47,414 nt of DNA from Pseudoxanthomonas suwonensis (lineage in GTDB: Bacteria > Pseudomonadota > Gammaproteobacteria > Xanthomonadales > Xanthomonadaceae). A program made the translations under genes and the position numbers. This document shows positions 24,660 to 33,172 of this stretch, one piece after another. The stretch lies in assembly GCA_003240695.1 (NCBI GenBank), contig QFNC01000022.1, positions 1-47,414 on the forward strand. Reading direction: 5' to 3'. How positions within the stretch are numbered: the first letter of the stretch is position 1; each line of letters begins with the position of its first letter. The notes under the pieces were generated by a model, which did not search any database, was not told the origin of the DNA, and saw only the letters and a program-made list of their open reading frames with translations.

Positions 24660-25416
24660 AGCCGGGGATGGCGGCGGCGGCGAAGGCACGCTGCTCGACC
24701 ATCTGATCGAACTGCGCAGCCGGCTGCTGCGGGCGATCGTGGGCATCGTCATCGTGCTGGTGGGACTGCTGCCGTTCGCCAACCGGCTGTACGGCATGCT
24801 GGCGCAGCCGCTGCTGGACAAGCTGCCCAAGGGCGCGCAGCTGATCGCGGTGGAAGTGGCCTCGCCGTTCTTCGCGCCGATCAAGCTGGCCTTCTTCCTG
24901 GCGCTGCTGATCACCATGCCGTGGCTGTTGTACCAGCTGTGGGCGTTCGTGGCCCCGGGCCTGTACCGGCGCGAACGCCGTCTGGCGCTGCCGCTGCTGG
25001 CCTCATCGCTGCTGCTGTTCTACACCGGCTGCGCGTTCGCCTATTTCGTGGTGCTGCCGGCGGTGTTCGGCTTCCTGGTGCAGGTCACCCCCAGCGGGGT
25101 GTCGATGATGACCGACATCAACGCCTACCTGGATTTCGTGCTGGTGCTGTTCCTGGCTTTCGGTGCCAGTTTCGAGCTGCCGGTGGCCTTGGTGATCCTG
25201 GTACTGCTGGGCTGGGTCACGCCGAAGCAGCTGCGCGAATGGCGCGGCTACGCGGTGGTGGGCATCTTCATCCTGTCGGCCATCATCACCCCGCCGGACG
25301 TGGTGTCGCAGCTGCTGTTGGCCATTCCGATGTGCCTGCTGTACGAGGCCGGCATCCTCGCTGCCAGCCTGCTGGACCGCAATCGCCAGCGCGATACCGC
25401 CACCGATCCCGGCTGA
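24640..25416 (+). CDS. tatC: Sec-independent protein translocase subunit TatC
   Basis: A 258-residue protein with six membrane helices. Recognised segments: LLDHLIELRSRLLRA at the N-terminus (the conserved ELR region that contacts the signal peptide), PFFAPIKLAFFLALLITMPWLLYQLWAFVAPGLYRRER, DINAYLDFVLVLFLAFGASFELPV, and SAIITPPDVVSQLLLAIPMCLLYE near the C-terminus. Start MTTPAPEAG lies inside the tatB end; a longer upstream start is unlikely. It ends 12 bp from a convergent gene. Confidence 0.96.
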   Translation: MTTPAPEAGDGGGGEGTLLDHLIELRSRLLRAIVGIVIVLVGLLPFANRLYGMLAQPLLDKLPKGAQLIAVEVASPFFAPIKLAFFLALLITMPWLLYQLWAFVAPGLYRRERRLALPLLASSLLLFYTGCAFAYFVVLPAVFGFLVQVTPSGVSMMTDINAYLDFVLVLFLAFGASFELPVALVILVLLGWVTPKQLREWRGYAVVGIFILSAIITPPDVVSQLLLAIPMCLLYEAGILAASLLDRNRQRDTATDPG

Positions 25417-25428
25417 CCACCGATCCGC

Positions 25429-26307
25429 TCAGACCTCGATCTGCCCTGTGGGCGCCTGCACTGCCGCGCCATCGTCGGTTGCCGTGGCATCGCCGTGCAG
25501 TTGCTGCCAGGCGGCATGGAAGGCACCGGCCATCACCGGCATCAGCACGGCCATCATCAGCGTCTGTGCCACCAACACCATGCCGGCCTGCCCGGCCAGC
25601 AGGCCGACCACGCTCGCCAGCAGGCTCACCGCGACGTTGATCGCCATGAAGGTGATGCCCAGCAGCAGGAAGAACAGCAGCAATGCACCCAGATTGCGCA
25701 AACAGGCCTGCAGACTGGCGCGCATGGCGGCCAGCGCGCCGGTGCGACCGAACATCACCTGCGGATAGGCGGTGAAAGTGCAGAACGCCGTGGCCAGCGC
25801 CACGGCCACCAGCAGCAGCAGCCACAGCAGGAAGCGGCCGGCCGGAAATCCTTGCAGATCCTCCGGCTTGGGCTGATAGCCGCCTTCCATCCTGGTCACC
25901 AGATCGGAAAAGACCTGCAGGGGTTCCATTCCCACCAGCAGGAGAAACAGCAGTACCATCACGGTGCCCGCCAGCAGCTGCGGCAGCAGCAGGGCCAGCA
26001 GCTTCGGCGCCTTGTCGGCGCGCAGGCCCTGCAGCAGATCGCCAGCGCCCGGCGAGCGCCCTTGGGCCACTTCGCGCGCGGCCCAGACCAGTCCGCCCAG
26101 CAGCAGTGCGGTGCAAGCCGTCATCACAACCTGGACGAGCATCAAGCCGGTGCGGTTCTCGCCCACCGCCAGCAGTGCCAGCCCGCTCAGCAAGCCCAAT
26201 GCACCACCGGCCAGACCCAGCTGCAGCGGTGCCCGGCCCAGCAGCGAGAATCCCAGCAGCAGCCATTCCGCACCGCTGGAGATCGATACCTTGTTGCTGT
26301 TGATCAT
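25429..26307 (-). CDS. BPSS1780-like integral membrane protein
   Basis: A 292-residue protein with about six hydrophobic helices, N-terminus INSNKVSISSGAEWLLLGFSLLGRAP, then GLMLVQVVMTACTALLLGGLVWAAREVAQGRSP and a repeat-like second half ending in a polar tail. The arrangement resembles the BPSS1780/DUF-type membrane protein family common in beta- and gammaproteobacteria; function unknown. Met at 26307 was chosen; another in-frame Met lies four codons upstream. It is downstream of the amidotransferase gene on the same strand with a 36-bp gap. Confidence 0.72.
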   Translation of the reverse strand: MINSNKVSISSGAEWLLLGFSLLGRAPLQLGLAGGALGLLSGLALLAVGENRTGLMLVQVVMTACTALLLGGLVWAAREVAQGRSPGAGDLLQGLRADKAPKLLALLLPQLLAGTVMVLLFLLLVGMEPLQVFSDLVTRMEGGYQPKPEDLQGFPAGRFLLWLLLLVAVALATAFCTFTAYPQVMFGRTGALAAMRASLQACLRNLGALLLFFLLLGITFMAINVAVSLLASVVGLLAGQAGMVLVAQTLMMAVLMPVMAGAFHAAWQQLHGDATATDDGAAVQAPTGQIEV

Positions 26308-26343
26308 GCGATTCACCAAAGACCGTGGTTGATGGGGGGAGGA

Positions 26344-27078
26344 TCACAGGCCGCGGGCGTGGCGCACGAAGCGCCGCAGCACCTGCCGCGCCTGCGGTGC
26401 CGCGCCGATGCTGCGCCAGCGACTGCGCGGACAGTGGCCGGCATCGCGCAGCGCCTGGGCGCGGGCCTGCACGTAGCCGCGCATCCGCGCCACGCTGAAC
26501 TCCGGATGGAACTGAACGCCCCAGGCAGCATTGCCCCAGCGGAATGCCTGGCAGGCATCTTGCTCGGAATCGGCCAGCACGGCGGCCTGTGGCGGCGGCT
26601 GCAGCACCGTCTGCAGATGTGTGGCCTGCGCCGGAAAGCGTGCCGGCAGTGCAGAGAACAGCGGATCGGCGGCGGCGGCATCGGTCAGGCGCAGCTCCAC
26701 CGTGCCCATTTCGCGGCCGGCCGGGTTGTCGCCCACCTCGCCGCCCAGCGCATGCGCCAGCAGCTGGTGGCCGTAGCAGATGCCGAACACCGGCAGGCCG
26801 GCCTGCACGGCGTCGCGCAGCCACTCGGCACTGCGTTCGCTCCACGGGTGTCGCTCGGTCACCATCGCCGGCGATCCGCTCACCAGCACGCCGGCATAGC
26901 CGGCGCGGCGCGGCAGTGCATCGCCTGCGGCAACATCGACCACCGCGACATGGTCGTGGTCCAATCCGGCTGCAACCCGAATCCAGTGCGCAAAGCTGCC
27001 ATGCCGGCGCTGCGCGGCCACCGGTGTGCCGGTCTGCAGGATCAGGAACGGGGCGTGGTGTGCGGAGGAGCGGCTCAT
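26344..27078 (-). CDS. Class I glutamine amidotransferase (GMP synthase-like)
   Basis: A 244-residue protein with a complete catalytic triad: nucleophile C101 in FGICYGHQLLAHALGG, then H191 and E193 in GVQFHPEF. GVLVSGSPAMV fits the oxyanion-loop region. Stand-alone amidotransferases of this kind hydrolyse glutamine or act on gamma-glutamyl compounds; the acceptor is unknown. Its ATG overlaps the stop of the upstream ATPase gene by 4 bp (ATGA), so the two are co-translated although no shared pathway is evident. Confidence 0.88.
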   Translation of the reverse strand: MSRSSAHHAPFLILQTGTPVAAQRRHGSFAHWIRVAAGLDHDHVAVVDVAAGDALPRRAGYAGVLVSGSPAMVTERHPWSERSAEWLRDAVQAGLPVFGICYGHQLLAHALGGEVGDNPAGREMGTVELRLTDAAAADPLFSALPARFPAQATHLQTVLQPPPQAAVLADSEQDACQAFRWGNAAWGVQFHPEFSVARMRGYVQARAQALRDAGHCPRSRWRSIGAAPQARQVLRRFVRHARGL

Positions 27079-28898
27079 TCGCGGGGTGGCAGCACGGCAA
27101 TCACTTCGGCAATGGTAGTCAATCCCTGCGCCACTTTTTCCGCACCGGCCATACGCAGGGTGCGCAGGCCCTGCTGCACCGCAATCTGGCTGAACGCGGC
27201 CAGGTCGGTATCGGCATGGATGGCATCGCGCACCGCGGGGGTGACCGGCAGGATTTCGTACAGGCCGACGCGACCGTAATAGCCGGTGTTGCGGCACTCC
27301 AGGCAGCCGACCGGTCCGTGGGGATTGCCCGTGGTCGGGATGCGGCCTTCCGGCCCCAGCAATGCCTGCCAGTCCTCGCGCGGGACCGGCTGCGGCTGCT
27401 TGCAGTGCGGACACAAGGTGCGCACCAGCCGCTGTGCCAGCACGCCGTTCAGGGTGCTGGCGATCAGGTAATGCGGCAGGCCCAGATCCAGCAGGCGGGT
27501 GATGGCCGACGGCGCATCGTTGGTATGCAGCGTGGACAGCACCAGATGCCCGGTCAGCGAGGCCTGCACCGCCATCTGCGCGGTGTCCAGGTCGCGGATT
27601 TCGCCGATCATGATCACGTCCGGATCCTGCCGCAGCAGCGTGCGCACGCCGGTGGCGAAACCCAGATCGATGCCGTGGTGCACCTGCATCTGATTCAGTT
27701 CCGGGGCGATCATCTCGATGGGGTCTTCCACCGTGCACACATTCACTTCCGGCCGGGCCAGCTGGCGCAGGGTGGAATACAGCGTGGTGGTCTTGCCCGA
27801 ACCGGTGGGTCCGGTGACCAGCACGATGCCATGCGGCCGCTCCACCATCCCCCACCATAGCCGCGCTTCCTCGGCATCGAAACCGAGTTGCTCGATCGGC
27901 TTGAAGGCGGTGTCCGGGTCGAACAGGCGCAGCACGCACTTCTCGCCGAACGCGGTGGGCATGGTGGACAGGCGCATCTCCACCTCGCGTCCGCCCGGCG
28001 AGCGGGTCTTGATGCGACCATCCTGCGGCCGCCTGCGCTCGGCCAGATCCATCCGGCCCAGCACCTTGATCCGGCTCACCGCGCCCACCATCACCGGCGT
28101 GGGCAGTTCGAACACCTTGTGCAGCACTCCGTCGATGCGGAACCGCACCCGGCTGATGTCACGGCGCGGCTCCATGTGGATGTCGGAGGCGCGCTGCTCG
28201 TGCGCGTACTGCAGCAGCCAGTCCACGATGTGCACGATGTGCGAATCGTCGGCGTTGACGTCGCCGGTGCGGCCCAGTTCCACCAGCTGCTCGAAACTGG
28301 GCAGGCCCAGGTTGTCGCCGCGCACGTCGCGCGCGCCGCGCACCGAGCGGGTGACGCTGAAGAATTCGGTGGTCAGCCGCTGCACGTCCAGCGGGTTGGC
28401 CATCACCACCTCAACCTGCTTGCGCAGCAGGCGCTGGATGTCCGCCAGCCAATCCAGCGCGTTCGGCTCGCTGGTGGCGATCACCACGCGTTCCTCCTGC
28501 ACCTCCACCGGCAGAATCCGGTGCCGCTGCGCATACGCCTGCGACACCAGCCCGCCCACGCTGCCCACGTCCACCTTGGTCGGGTCGATGCGCAGGTAGG
28601 GCACGCCGCTGTGCCGGGCGGTCCATTCGGTCAATCGTTCCAGGCTCAGCAAGGTGCCGGTCGGCTGCCGCGCCTGCAGCTTCAGGTTGGCCAGCAGCAC
28701 CAGCGGATGCACCACGTCGCTGCGGCGGCTGTGCTGCGCGGACACGCGGGCACGTTCGGCTTCGGCATCGTCCAGCCAGCCGTCGGCGATCAACAGTGCC
28801 AGGATCGGTTCGATGGCCAGTCGCCCGGGCGGCAGCCGCGCACCGGTGGCATTGATCGGATCGGCATTCGGTGCAGACGGCAGCGACGCTGGTTCCAT
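27075..28898 (-). CDS. GspE/PilB-type secretion or pilus assembly ATPase
   Basis: A 607-residue hexameric ATPase of the type II secretion/type IV pilus family. N-terminal MshEN-type domain (about 20-180) is followed by the ATPase core: Walker A GPTGSGKTTT (K369), the Asp box with DPIEMIAPELNQMQ, Walker B (DPDVIMIGEIRD), and the His box LVLSTLHTNDA. A zinc-finger with CPHC and CLEC is placed near residues 500-540, typical of GspE and PilB. Start MEPASLP was chosen. No other gsp or pil gene is adjacent, so the partner machine cannot be named; the upstream-most gene of the pair with the amidotransferase. Confidence 0.88.
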   Translation of the reverse strand: MEPASLPSAPNADPINATGARLPPGRLAIEPILALLIADGWLDDAEAERARVSAQHSRRSDVVHPLVLLANLKLQARQPTGTLLSLERLTEWTARHSGVPYLRIDPTKVDVGSVGGLVSQAYAQRHRILPVEVQEERVVIATSEPNALDWLADIQRLLRKQVEVVMANPLDVQRLTTEFFSVTRSVRGARDVRGDNLGLPSFEQLVELGRTGDVNADDSHIVHIVDWLLQYAHEQRASDIHMEPRRDISRVRFRIDGVLHKVFELPTPVMVGAVSRIKVLGRMDLAERRRPQDGRIKTRSPGGREVEMRLSTMPTAFGEKCVLRLFDPDTAFKPIEQLGFDAEEARLWWGMVERPHGIVLVTGPTGSGKTTTLYSTLRQLARPEVNVCTVEDPIEMIAPELNQMQVHHGIDLGFATGVRTLLRQDPDVIMIGEIRDLDTAQMAVQASLTGHLVLSTLHTNDAPSAITRLLDLGLPHYLIASTLNGVLAQRLVRTLCPHCKQPQPVPREDWQALLGPEGRIPTTGNPHGPVGCLECRNTGYYGRVGLYEILPVTPAVRDAIHADTDLAAFSQIAVQQGLRTLRMAGAEKVAQGLTTIAEVIAVLPPRE

Positions 28899-28963
28899 GG
28901 CGGTCCCTGGGACAAGGGCGAACACCGATACTACCGCGCGCCGGTGCCGCCGCCACCTGCCGC

Positions 28964-28969
28964 TATACT
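28964..28969 (+). promoter_or_regulatory. Possible -10 box (TATACT) for glyQ
   Basis: TATACT matches the sigma-70 -10 consensus at 5 of 6 positions and ends 29 bp before the glyQ ATG. No good -35 box is seen upstream, and the site is not supported further. Confidence 0.35.
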
Positions 28970-28998
28970 GAACAGCCGTGTCCACAACCGGTTTTTGC

Positions 28999-29907
28999 AT
29001 GGCCGCCCCGACCTTCCAGCAGCTCATCCAGCGCCTGAACGCGTACTGGGCCGACCAGGGCTGCGTGCTGATCCAGCCGCTCGATCTGGAAGTCGGCGCC
29101 GGCACCTTCCATCCCGCCACGTTTCTGCGCGCACTGGGTCCGGAACCGTGGCATGCCGCCTACGTGCAGCCCTGCCGCCGCCCCACCGACGGCCGCTACG
29201 GCGACAACCCCAACCGCCTGCAACGCTATTACCAGTACCAGGTGGTGATGAAGCCCTCGCCGGACGACATCGTGGAACGCTACTTCGCCTCGCTGAAGGC
29301 CTTGGGCATTGACCCGCTGGTGCACGATTTGCGCCTAGTCGAGGACAACTGGGAATCGCCCACTCTCGGCGCCTGGGGGCTGGGCTGGGAAGTGTGGCTG
29401 AACGGCATGGAAGTCACCCAGTTCACCTATTTCCAGCAGGCCGGAGGCATCGAATGCCGCCCGGTGATGGGCGAGATCACCTACGGGCTGGAACGCCTGT
29501 GCATGTACCTGCAGAACGTGGACAACGTGTTCGACCTCATCTGGACCCATGGCCCGGACGGCACCCCGGTGCACTACCGCGACGTGTACCACCAGAACGA
29601 GGTGGAACAGAGCGCCTACAATTTCGAGCACGCCGACGTGGCCGAGCTGTTCCACCGCTTCGATGCCTGCGAACGCGAGGCGCTGGCGCTGGTCGAGGCC
29701 GGCCTGCCGCTGCCGGCCTACGAACAGGTGATGAAGGCCAGCCACAACTTCAACCTGCTCGATGCCCGCCGCGCGATTTCGGTGACCGAGCGCCAGCGCT
29801 ACATCCTGCGGGTGCGCAAACTGGCGCAGGCGGTGGCCGAGCGCTATCTGGCACAGCGCGAGGCGCTGGGCTTTCCCGGCCTGAAACGGCAACAGGAGGC
29901 AGCGTGA
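28999..29907 (+). CDS. glyQ: Glycyl-tRNA synthetase, alpha subunit
   Basis: A 302-residue catalytic subunit of the bacterial alpha2-beta2 glycyl-tRNA synthetase. It carries the class II core: MAAPTFQQLIQRLNAYW, DLEVGAGTFHPATFLRALGPEPW, VQPCRRPTDGRYGDNPNRLQRYYQYQVVMKPSP, LRLVEDNWESPTLGAWGLGWEVWLNGMEVTQFTYFQQ and FNLLDARRAISVTERQRYI. Length equals the usual 300 or so. A GTG seven codons upstream is a weaker start. The stop TGA overlaps the ATG of the next gene by one base (TGATG). Confidence 0.97.
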   Translation: MAAPTFQQLIQRLNAYWADQGCVLIQPLDLEVGAGTFHPATFLRALGPEPWHAAYVQPCRRPTDGRYGDNPNRLQRYYQYQVVMKPSPDDIVERYFASLKALGIDPLVHDLRLVEDNWESPTLGAWGLGWEVWLNGMEVTQFTYFQQAGGIECRPVMGEITYGLERLCMYLQNVDNVFDLIWTHGPDGTPVHYRDVYHQNEVEQSAYNFEHADVAELFHRFDACEREALALVEAGLPLPAYEQVMKASHNFNLLDARRAISVTERQRYILRVRKLAQAVAERYLAQREALGFPGLKRQQEAA

Positions 29908-30167
29908 TGGACAACATGGCACTCACGCCCGGGCTGGCCTTCGTGCTGGCCTATTCGGCACCGGTGGTGTTCGGTTTCTTCAGCGCCTGGTGGGCGCAGC
30001 AGACCGGCCGCAACGCCTGGCTGTGGTTCGCCTTCGGCATGCTGCTGACCCCGCTGGCCGGCATCGTGCTGTTGCTGCTGAACGCCGACCGCGCCCGCCG
30101 CGGCACCATGCCGGCATCGGGCGAGGATCTGTCCCATCTGCTGGCCAAACGCGAGGACGCCCCGTGA
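29907..30167 (+). CDS. Small membrane protein between glyQ and glyS
   Basis: An 86-residue protein with two predicted helices (about 7-27 and 37-58, separated by WWAQQTGRNAW) and a charged C-terminal tail. It is not a known tRNA synthetase part. Start codon ATG overlaps the glyQ stop and its own stop TGA overlaps the glyS start (GTGA), so all three are translated as one chain. Function unknown. I recall no name for the family. Confidence 0.8.
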   Translation: MDNMALTPGLAFVLAYSAPVVFGFFSAWWAQQTGRNAWLWFAFGMLLTPLAGIVLLLLNADRARRGTMPASGEDLSHLLAKREDAP

Positions 30168-32362
30168 CCGCCCCGCAACCGCTGCTGATCGAACTGGGCA
30201 CCGAGGAACTGCCGGTCAAGGCCCTGCCCGGTCTGGCACAGGCGCTGTTCGACGGCGTGCTGGCCGGACTGGCCGCGCGCGGCATCGCCGTGGAGCGCGG
30301 CGACGCCAAACCGCTGTACACGCCGCGCCGGCTGGCCGTACTGCTGCCGGGCGTGGCCGTGCAGCAACCCGAACAGGCCAGCGAAGTGCTGGGACCGTAT
30401 CGCAGCATCGCACTGGATGCCGAGGGCCAGCCGACCAAGGCGCTGCAGGGCTTCGCCGCCAAGGCCGGCGTGGACTGGACCGCGCTGGACACCGCCCGCG
30501 ACGCCAAGGGCGAACGCTTCGTGCACCGCTCGGTGACGGCGGGGGCGGCCACGCGCGACCTGCTGGTCGACGTGCTGCACGAGGCCGTGGCCGGCATGCC
30601 GATTCCCAAGCCGATGCGCTGGGGCGATCACGACCATGCTTTCGCCCGGCCGCTGCACTGGCTGGTGCTGGTGCTGGGCGATGCCGTCGCGCCCGGCACG
30701 CTGTTCGGTATCGCGGCCGGCCGCAGCTCGCGTGGGCATCGCTTCCTGCACGATGCGCCGGTGGCCATTGCCAGCCCGGCGGAGTACATCGCCGCGTTGC
30801 GTGCTGCCAAAGTGCTGGTGGACCCGGACGAACGCCGCCAGCGCATCGTCGAGCAGGTCCGCATCGCCGCAACCGCCGCCGGTGGCCATGCCCGCATCGA
30901 TCCGGACAACCTGGAACAGGTGAACGGACTGGTGGAATGGCCGAAAGCCGTGACCTGCGCGTTCGAACCGGCGTATCTGGCGGTGCCGCAGGAGGCGTTG
31001 ATCACCACCATGGAAACCAACCAGAAGTATTTTCCGGTGCTGGATGCGGCCGGTCGGCTTACCGAGCACTTCATCGGCATCGCCAACATCGCATCGACCA
31101 ACGAGGCCGAGGTGCGCAAGGGCTACGAACGGGTGATCCGCCCGCGCTTCGCCGATGCCAAGTTCTTCTTCGACGAAGACCTCAAGCAGGGCCTGGACGC
31201 GATGGGTGCCGGACTGGCCAGCGTGACCTACCAGGCCAAGCTGGGCAGCGTGGCCGACAAGGTGCAACGCGTGGCCGCGCTGGCCGAAGCCATCGCCCCG
31301 CAGCTGGGCGTGGATGCCGCGCAGGCCCGCCGCGCCGCGGAACTGGCCAAGAACGACCTGCAATCGCGCATGGTCGGCGAGTTTCCGGAACTGCAGGGCA
31401 TCGCCGGGCGCCACTACGCCGCGGCCGCCGGGGAACCGGCCGTGGTGGCGCTGGCCATCGACGAGGCCTACCGCCCGCGCTTCGCCGCCGACGACATCGC
31501 CGCCTCGCCGCTGGGCAAGGTGCTGGCGATTGCCGAACGGCTGGACACGCTGGCAGGCGGTTTTGCTGCAGGGCTCAAGCCGACCGGCAACAAGGACCCG
31601 TTCGCGCTGCGCCGCACCGCGCTGGGGTTGGCGCGGACGATTATTGAAAGTGGGTTTGATCTGAACCTTCTGGACATGTTGATGGAGGCCGCACGTTATG
31701 CTGCCACTGATACTGAGTTGCGTGCACGAGAGCGCGACTTCAATAAAGCCGTCGATGCTCAAAAAAAGATGGAGCGCTTCGAAATCTCACATCCGGATGG
31801 ACTCGACCTTGTGCGTATGCCTTATTGGGAAGGAGTTATCCCTGAGAAAGCAGGTGAGATCTACGACTTCATCCTCGACCGCCTGCGCGGCTACTACGCC
31901 GACAAGGGCTACACCCCGCAGCAGTTCGAAGCCGTGGCCGCGCTGCGCCCCGCATCGCTGTATGACCTGGACCGCCGCATCGATGCAGTGCGCCACTTCG
32001 CCCAGCTGCCCGAAGCTGCCGCGCTGGCCGCCGCCAACAAGCGCATCGGCAACATTTTGCGCAAGGCCGACGGCGACATTCCCGCCACCCTCGACACCGC
32101 GCTGCTGCAGGAGCCCGCCGAACGCGCGCTGGCCGAAGCCGTCACCGCCGCGATTGCCGACACCGATGCCGCGCTGGCCCGCCACGACTATGTCAGCGTG
32201 CTGACCCGCCTGGCCACCTTGCGCCCGCAGGTGGACGCCTTCTTCGACCAGGTGCTGGTGAACGCCGACGATGCGGCGGTGCGAGCCAATCGGCTGGCGC
32301 TGCTGCAGCAGCTGTCACGGCGCCTGGGCAGCGTGGCGGCGATCGAACAGCTGTCGGCCTGA
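30164..32362 (+). CDS. glyS: Glycyl-tRNA synthetase, beta subunit
   Basis: A 732-residue beta subunit that binds tRNA(Gly) and edits/assists the alpha subunit. N-terminal LLIELGTEELPVKAL and TPRRLAVLLPG are typical, then RWGDHDHAFARPLHWLVLVL, ETNQKYFPVLD, FIGIANIA, RVIRPRFADAKFFFDEDLK and the helical C-terminal half with ELAKNDLQSRMVGEFPELQG, GNKDPFALRR and ANKRIGNILRKADG. Start is GTG. At 31635-31858, between IIESGFDLN and EIYDFILDRL, the sequence is longer than usual for the family and its base composition drops to about half GC. Final 48 bp overlap the convergent truC gene. No frameshift is seen. Confidence 0.93.
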   Translation: MTAPQPLLIELGTEELPVKALPGLAQALFDGVLAGLAARGIAVERGDAKPLYTPRRLAVLLPGVAVQQPEQASEVLGPYRSIALDAEGQPTKALQGFAAKAGVDWTALDTARDAKGERFVHRSVTAGAATRDLLVDVLHEAVAGMPIPKPMRWGDHDHAFARPLHWLVLVLGDAVAPGTLFGIAAGRSSRGHRFLHDAPVAIASPAEYIAALRAAKVLVDPDERRQRIVEQVRIAATAAGGHARIDPDNLEQVNGLVEWPKAVTCAFEPAYLAVPQEALITTMETNQKYFPVLDAAGRLTEHFIGIANIASTNEAEVRKGYERVIRPRFADAKFFFDEDLKQGLDAMGAGLASVTYQAKLGSVADKVQRVAALAEAIAPQLGVDAAQARRAAELAKNDLQSRMVGEFPELQGIAGRHYAAAAGEPAVVALAIDEAYRPRFAADDIAASPLGKVLAIAERLDTLAGGFAAGLKPTGNKDPFALRRTALGLARTIIESGFDLNLLDMLMEAARYAATDTELRARERDFNKAVDAQKKMERFEISHPDGLDLVRMPYWEGVIPEKAGEIYDFILDRLRGYYADKGYTPQQFEAVAALRPASLYDLDRRIDAVRHFAQLPEAAALAAANKRIGNILRKADGDIPATLDTALLQEPAERALAEAVTAAIADTDAALARHDYVSVLTRLATLRPQVDAFFDQVLVNADDAAVRANRLALLQQLSRRLGSVAAIEQLSA
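31635..31858 (+). other. Low-GC, atypical-codon segment within glyS
   Basis: By hand count about 51% GC over 240 bp (31621-31860) against about two-thirds or more on both sides. Codons such as ATT, GTT, AAA, TTG and CGT, rare nearby, cluster here. It encodes the stretch from about ESGFDLN through LRARERDFNKAVDAQKK and YWEGVIPEKAGE. The reading frame is intact. Confidence 0.7.
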
Positions 32363-33073
32363 GGCCTCGTCCCGGCTCTGCCACGCCGGCAGGGCCAGCA
32401 TCCGCTGCCATTCGCCATCCGCGCTTGCCTGCACCGCGCAGTCCGCGCCGGTGTGCGGATGCACGAAACGCATGCGCCAAGCATGCAGCAGCATGCGATG
32501 GATGCCCAGCGTGCGGAAATACCGGTTGTGGCGACCATCACCATGGCTGGTGTCGCCGATCAGGTGGTGCGACAGGTGCTTCAAGTGCCGGCGGATCTGC
32601 CGGAAGCGGCCGGTCTGCGGGCTGGCCTGCAGCAGCGCATACCGCGATGTGTCGAAGCCGCCGGCCACGAACGGCAGCTCGCAGGTGGCCAGCACCGAAA
32701 AACGGGTGAGGGCGGGCTTCTTCCGTGGCTTGCCGGGGCCGCCGTCCAGCGGGTGGTCGACGGTGAAGTCATCCTCGGCCGGCCAGCCACGGCACACGGC
32801 TAGGTAATCGCGCTGGATGGCGTGCACCATCACCTGTTGTCCCAGCAGCGATGCGGTGTCGCGGTCGAACGCCAGCAGCAGGCAGCCGCTGGTGGCACGG
32901 TCCAGCCGGTGCACCAGAAACACCGGACGGCCGAACTGCTCGCGCAGGCGGTCGGCGGCGAAGTCGGTTTCGCCGCGGGCCAGGGCGCTGTCGTGCACCA
33001 TCAACCCGGCCGGCTTGTCGATCACGGCCAGCGTGTCGTCGTGGTACAGCACATGCAGCGGGGCGGCAGTCAT
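32315..33073 (-). CDS. truC: RNA pseudouridine synthase, TruC-like
   Basis: A 252-residue RluA-family pseudouridine synthase. The catalytic Asp is D58 in HRLDRATSG; other motifs are VIDKPAGLMVHDS, QTGRFRQIRRHLKHLSHHLIGDTSHGDGRHNR and GIHRMLLHAWRMRFVHP. The last motifs and short length point to TruC, which modifies U65 of some tRNAs; RluA-type relatives are the alternative. Start MTAAPLH was chosen over an upstream in-frame Met. Its 3' end runs 48 bp into the glyS coding region on the other strand. Divergent from the M16 peptidase. Confidence 0.87.
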   Translation of the reverse strand: MTAAPLHVLYHDDTLAVIDKPAGLMVHDSALARGETDFAADRLREQFGRPVFLVHRLDRATSGCLLLAFDRDTASLLGQQVMVHAIQRDYLAVCRGWPAEDDFTVDHPLDGGPGKPRKKPALTRFSVLATCELPFVAGGFDTSRYALLQASPQTGRFRQIRRHLKHLSHHLIGDTSHGDGRHNRYFRTLGIHRMLLHAWRMRFVHPHTGADCAVQASADGEWQRMLALPAWQSRDEASGRQLFDRRHAAQAP

Positions 33074-33144
33074 CCCGGCATTGTGGCGCATCCACAGACA
33101 TGACTTCCGGCAGATGCCGCATTGCGATTACCCATGGAAATTGG

Positions 33145-33166
33145 AACTTCCCGACTCCCGGAAGTT
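33145..33166 (+). promoter_or_regulatory. Hairpin covering the ribosome binding site of the M16 peptidase gene
   Basis: AACTTCC (33145-33151) and GGAAGTT (33160-33166) form a 7-bp stem with an 8-nt loop. The right arm contains GGAAG, the apparent Shine-Dalgarno sequence 8 nt before the ATG at 33173. The fold would hide it; the dyad could equally be a protein-binding site. Confidence 0.4.
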
Positions 33167-33172
33167 TTCGAC

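Noticed and set aside
25495..27279. A 594-residue Gln/His-rich plus-strand frame
   Set aside because: Lies opposite the membrane protein, amidotransferase and ATPase genes, all with intact motifs.
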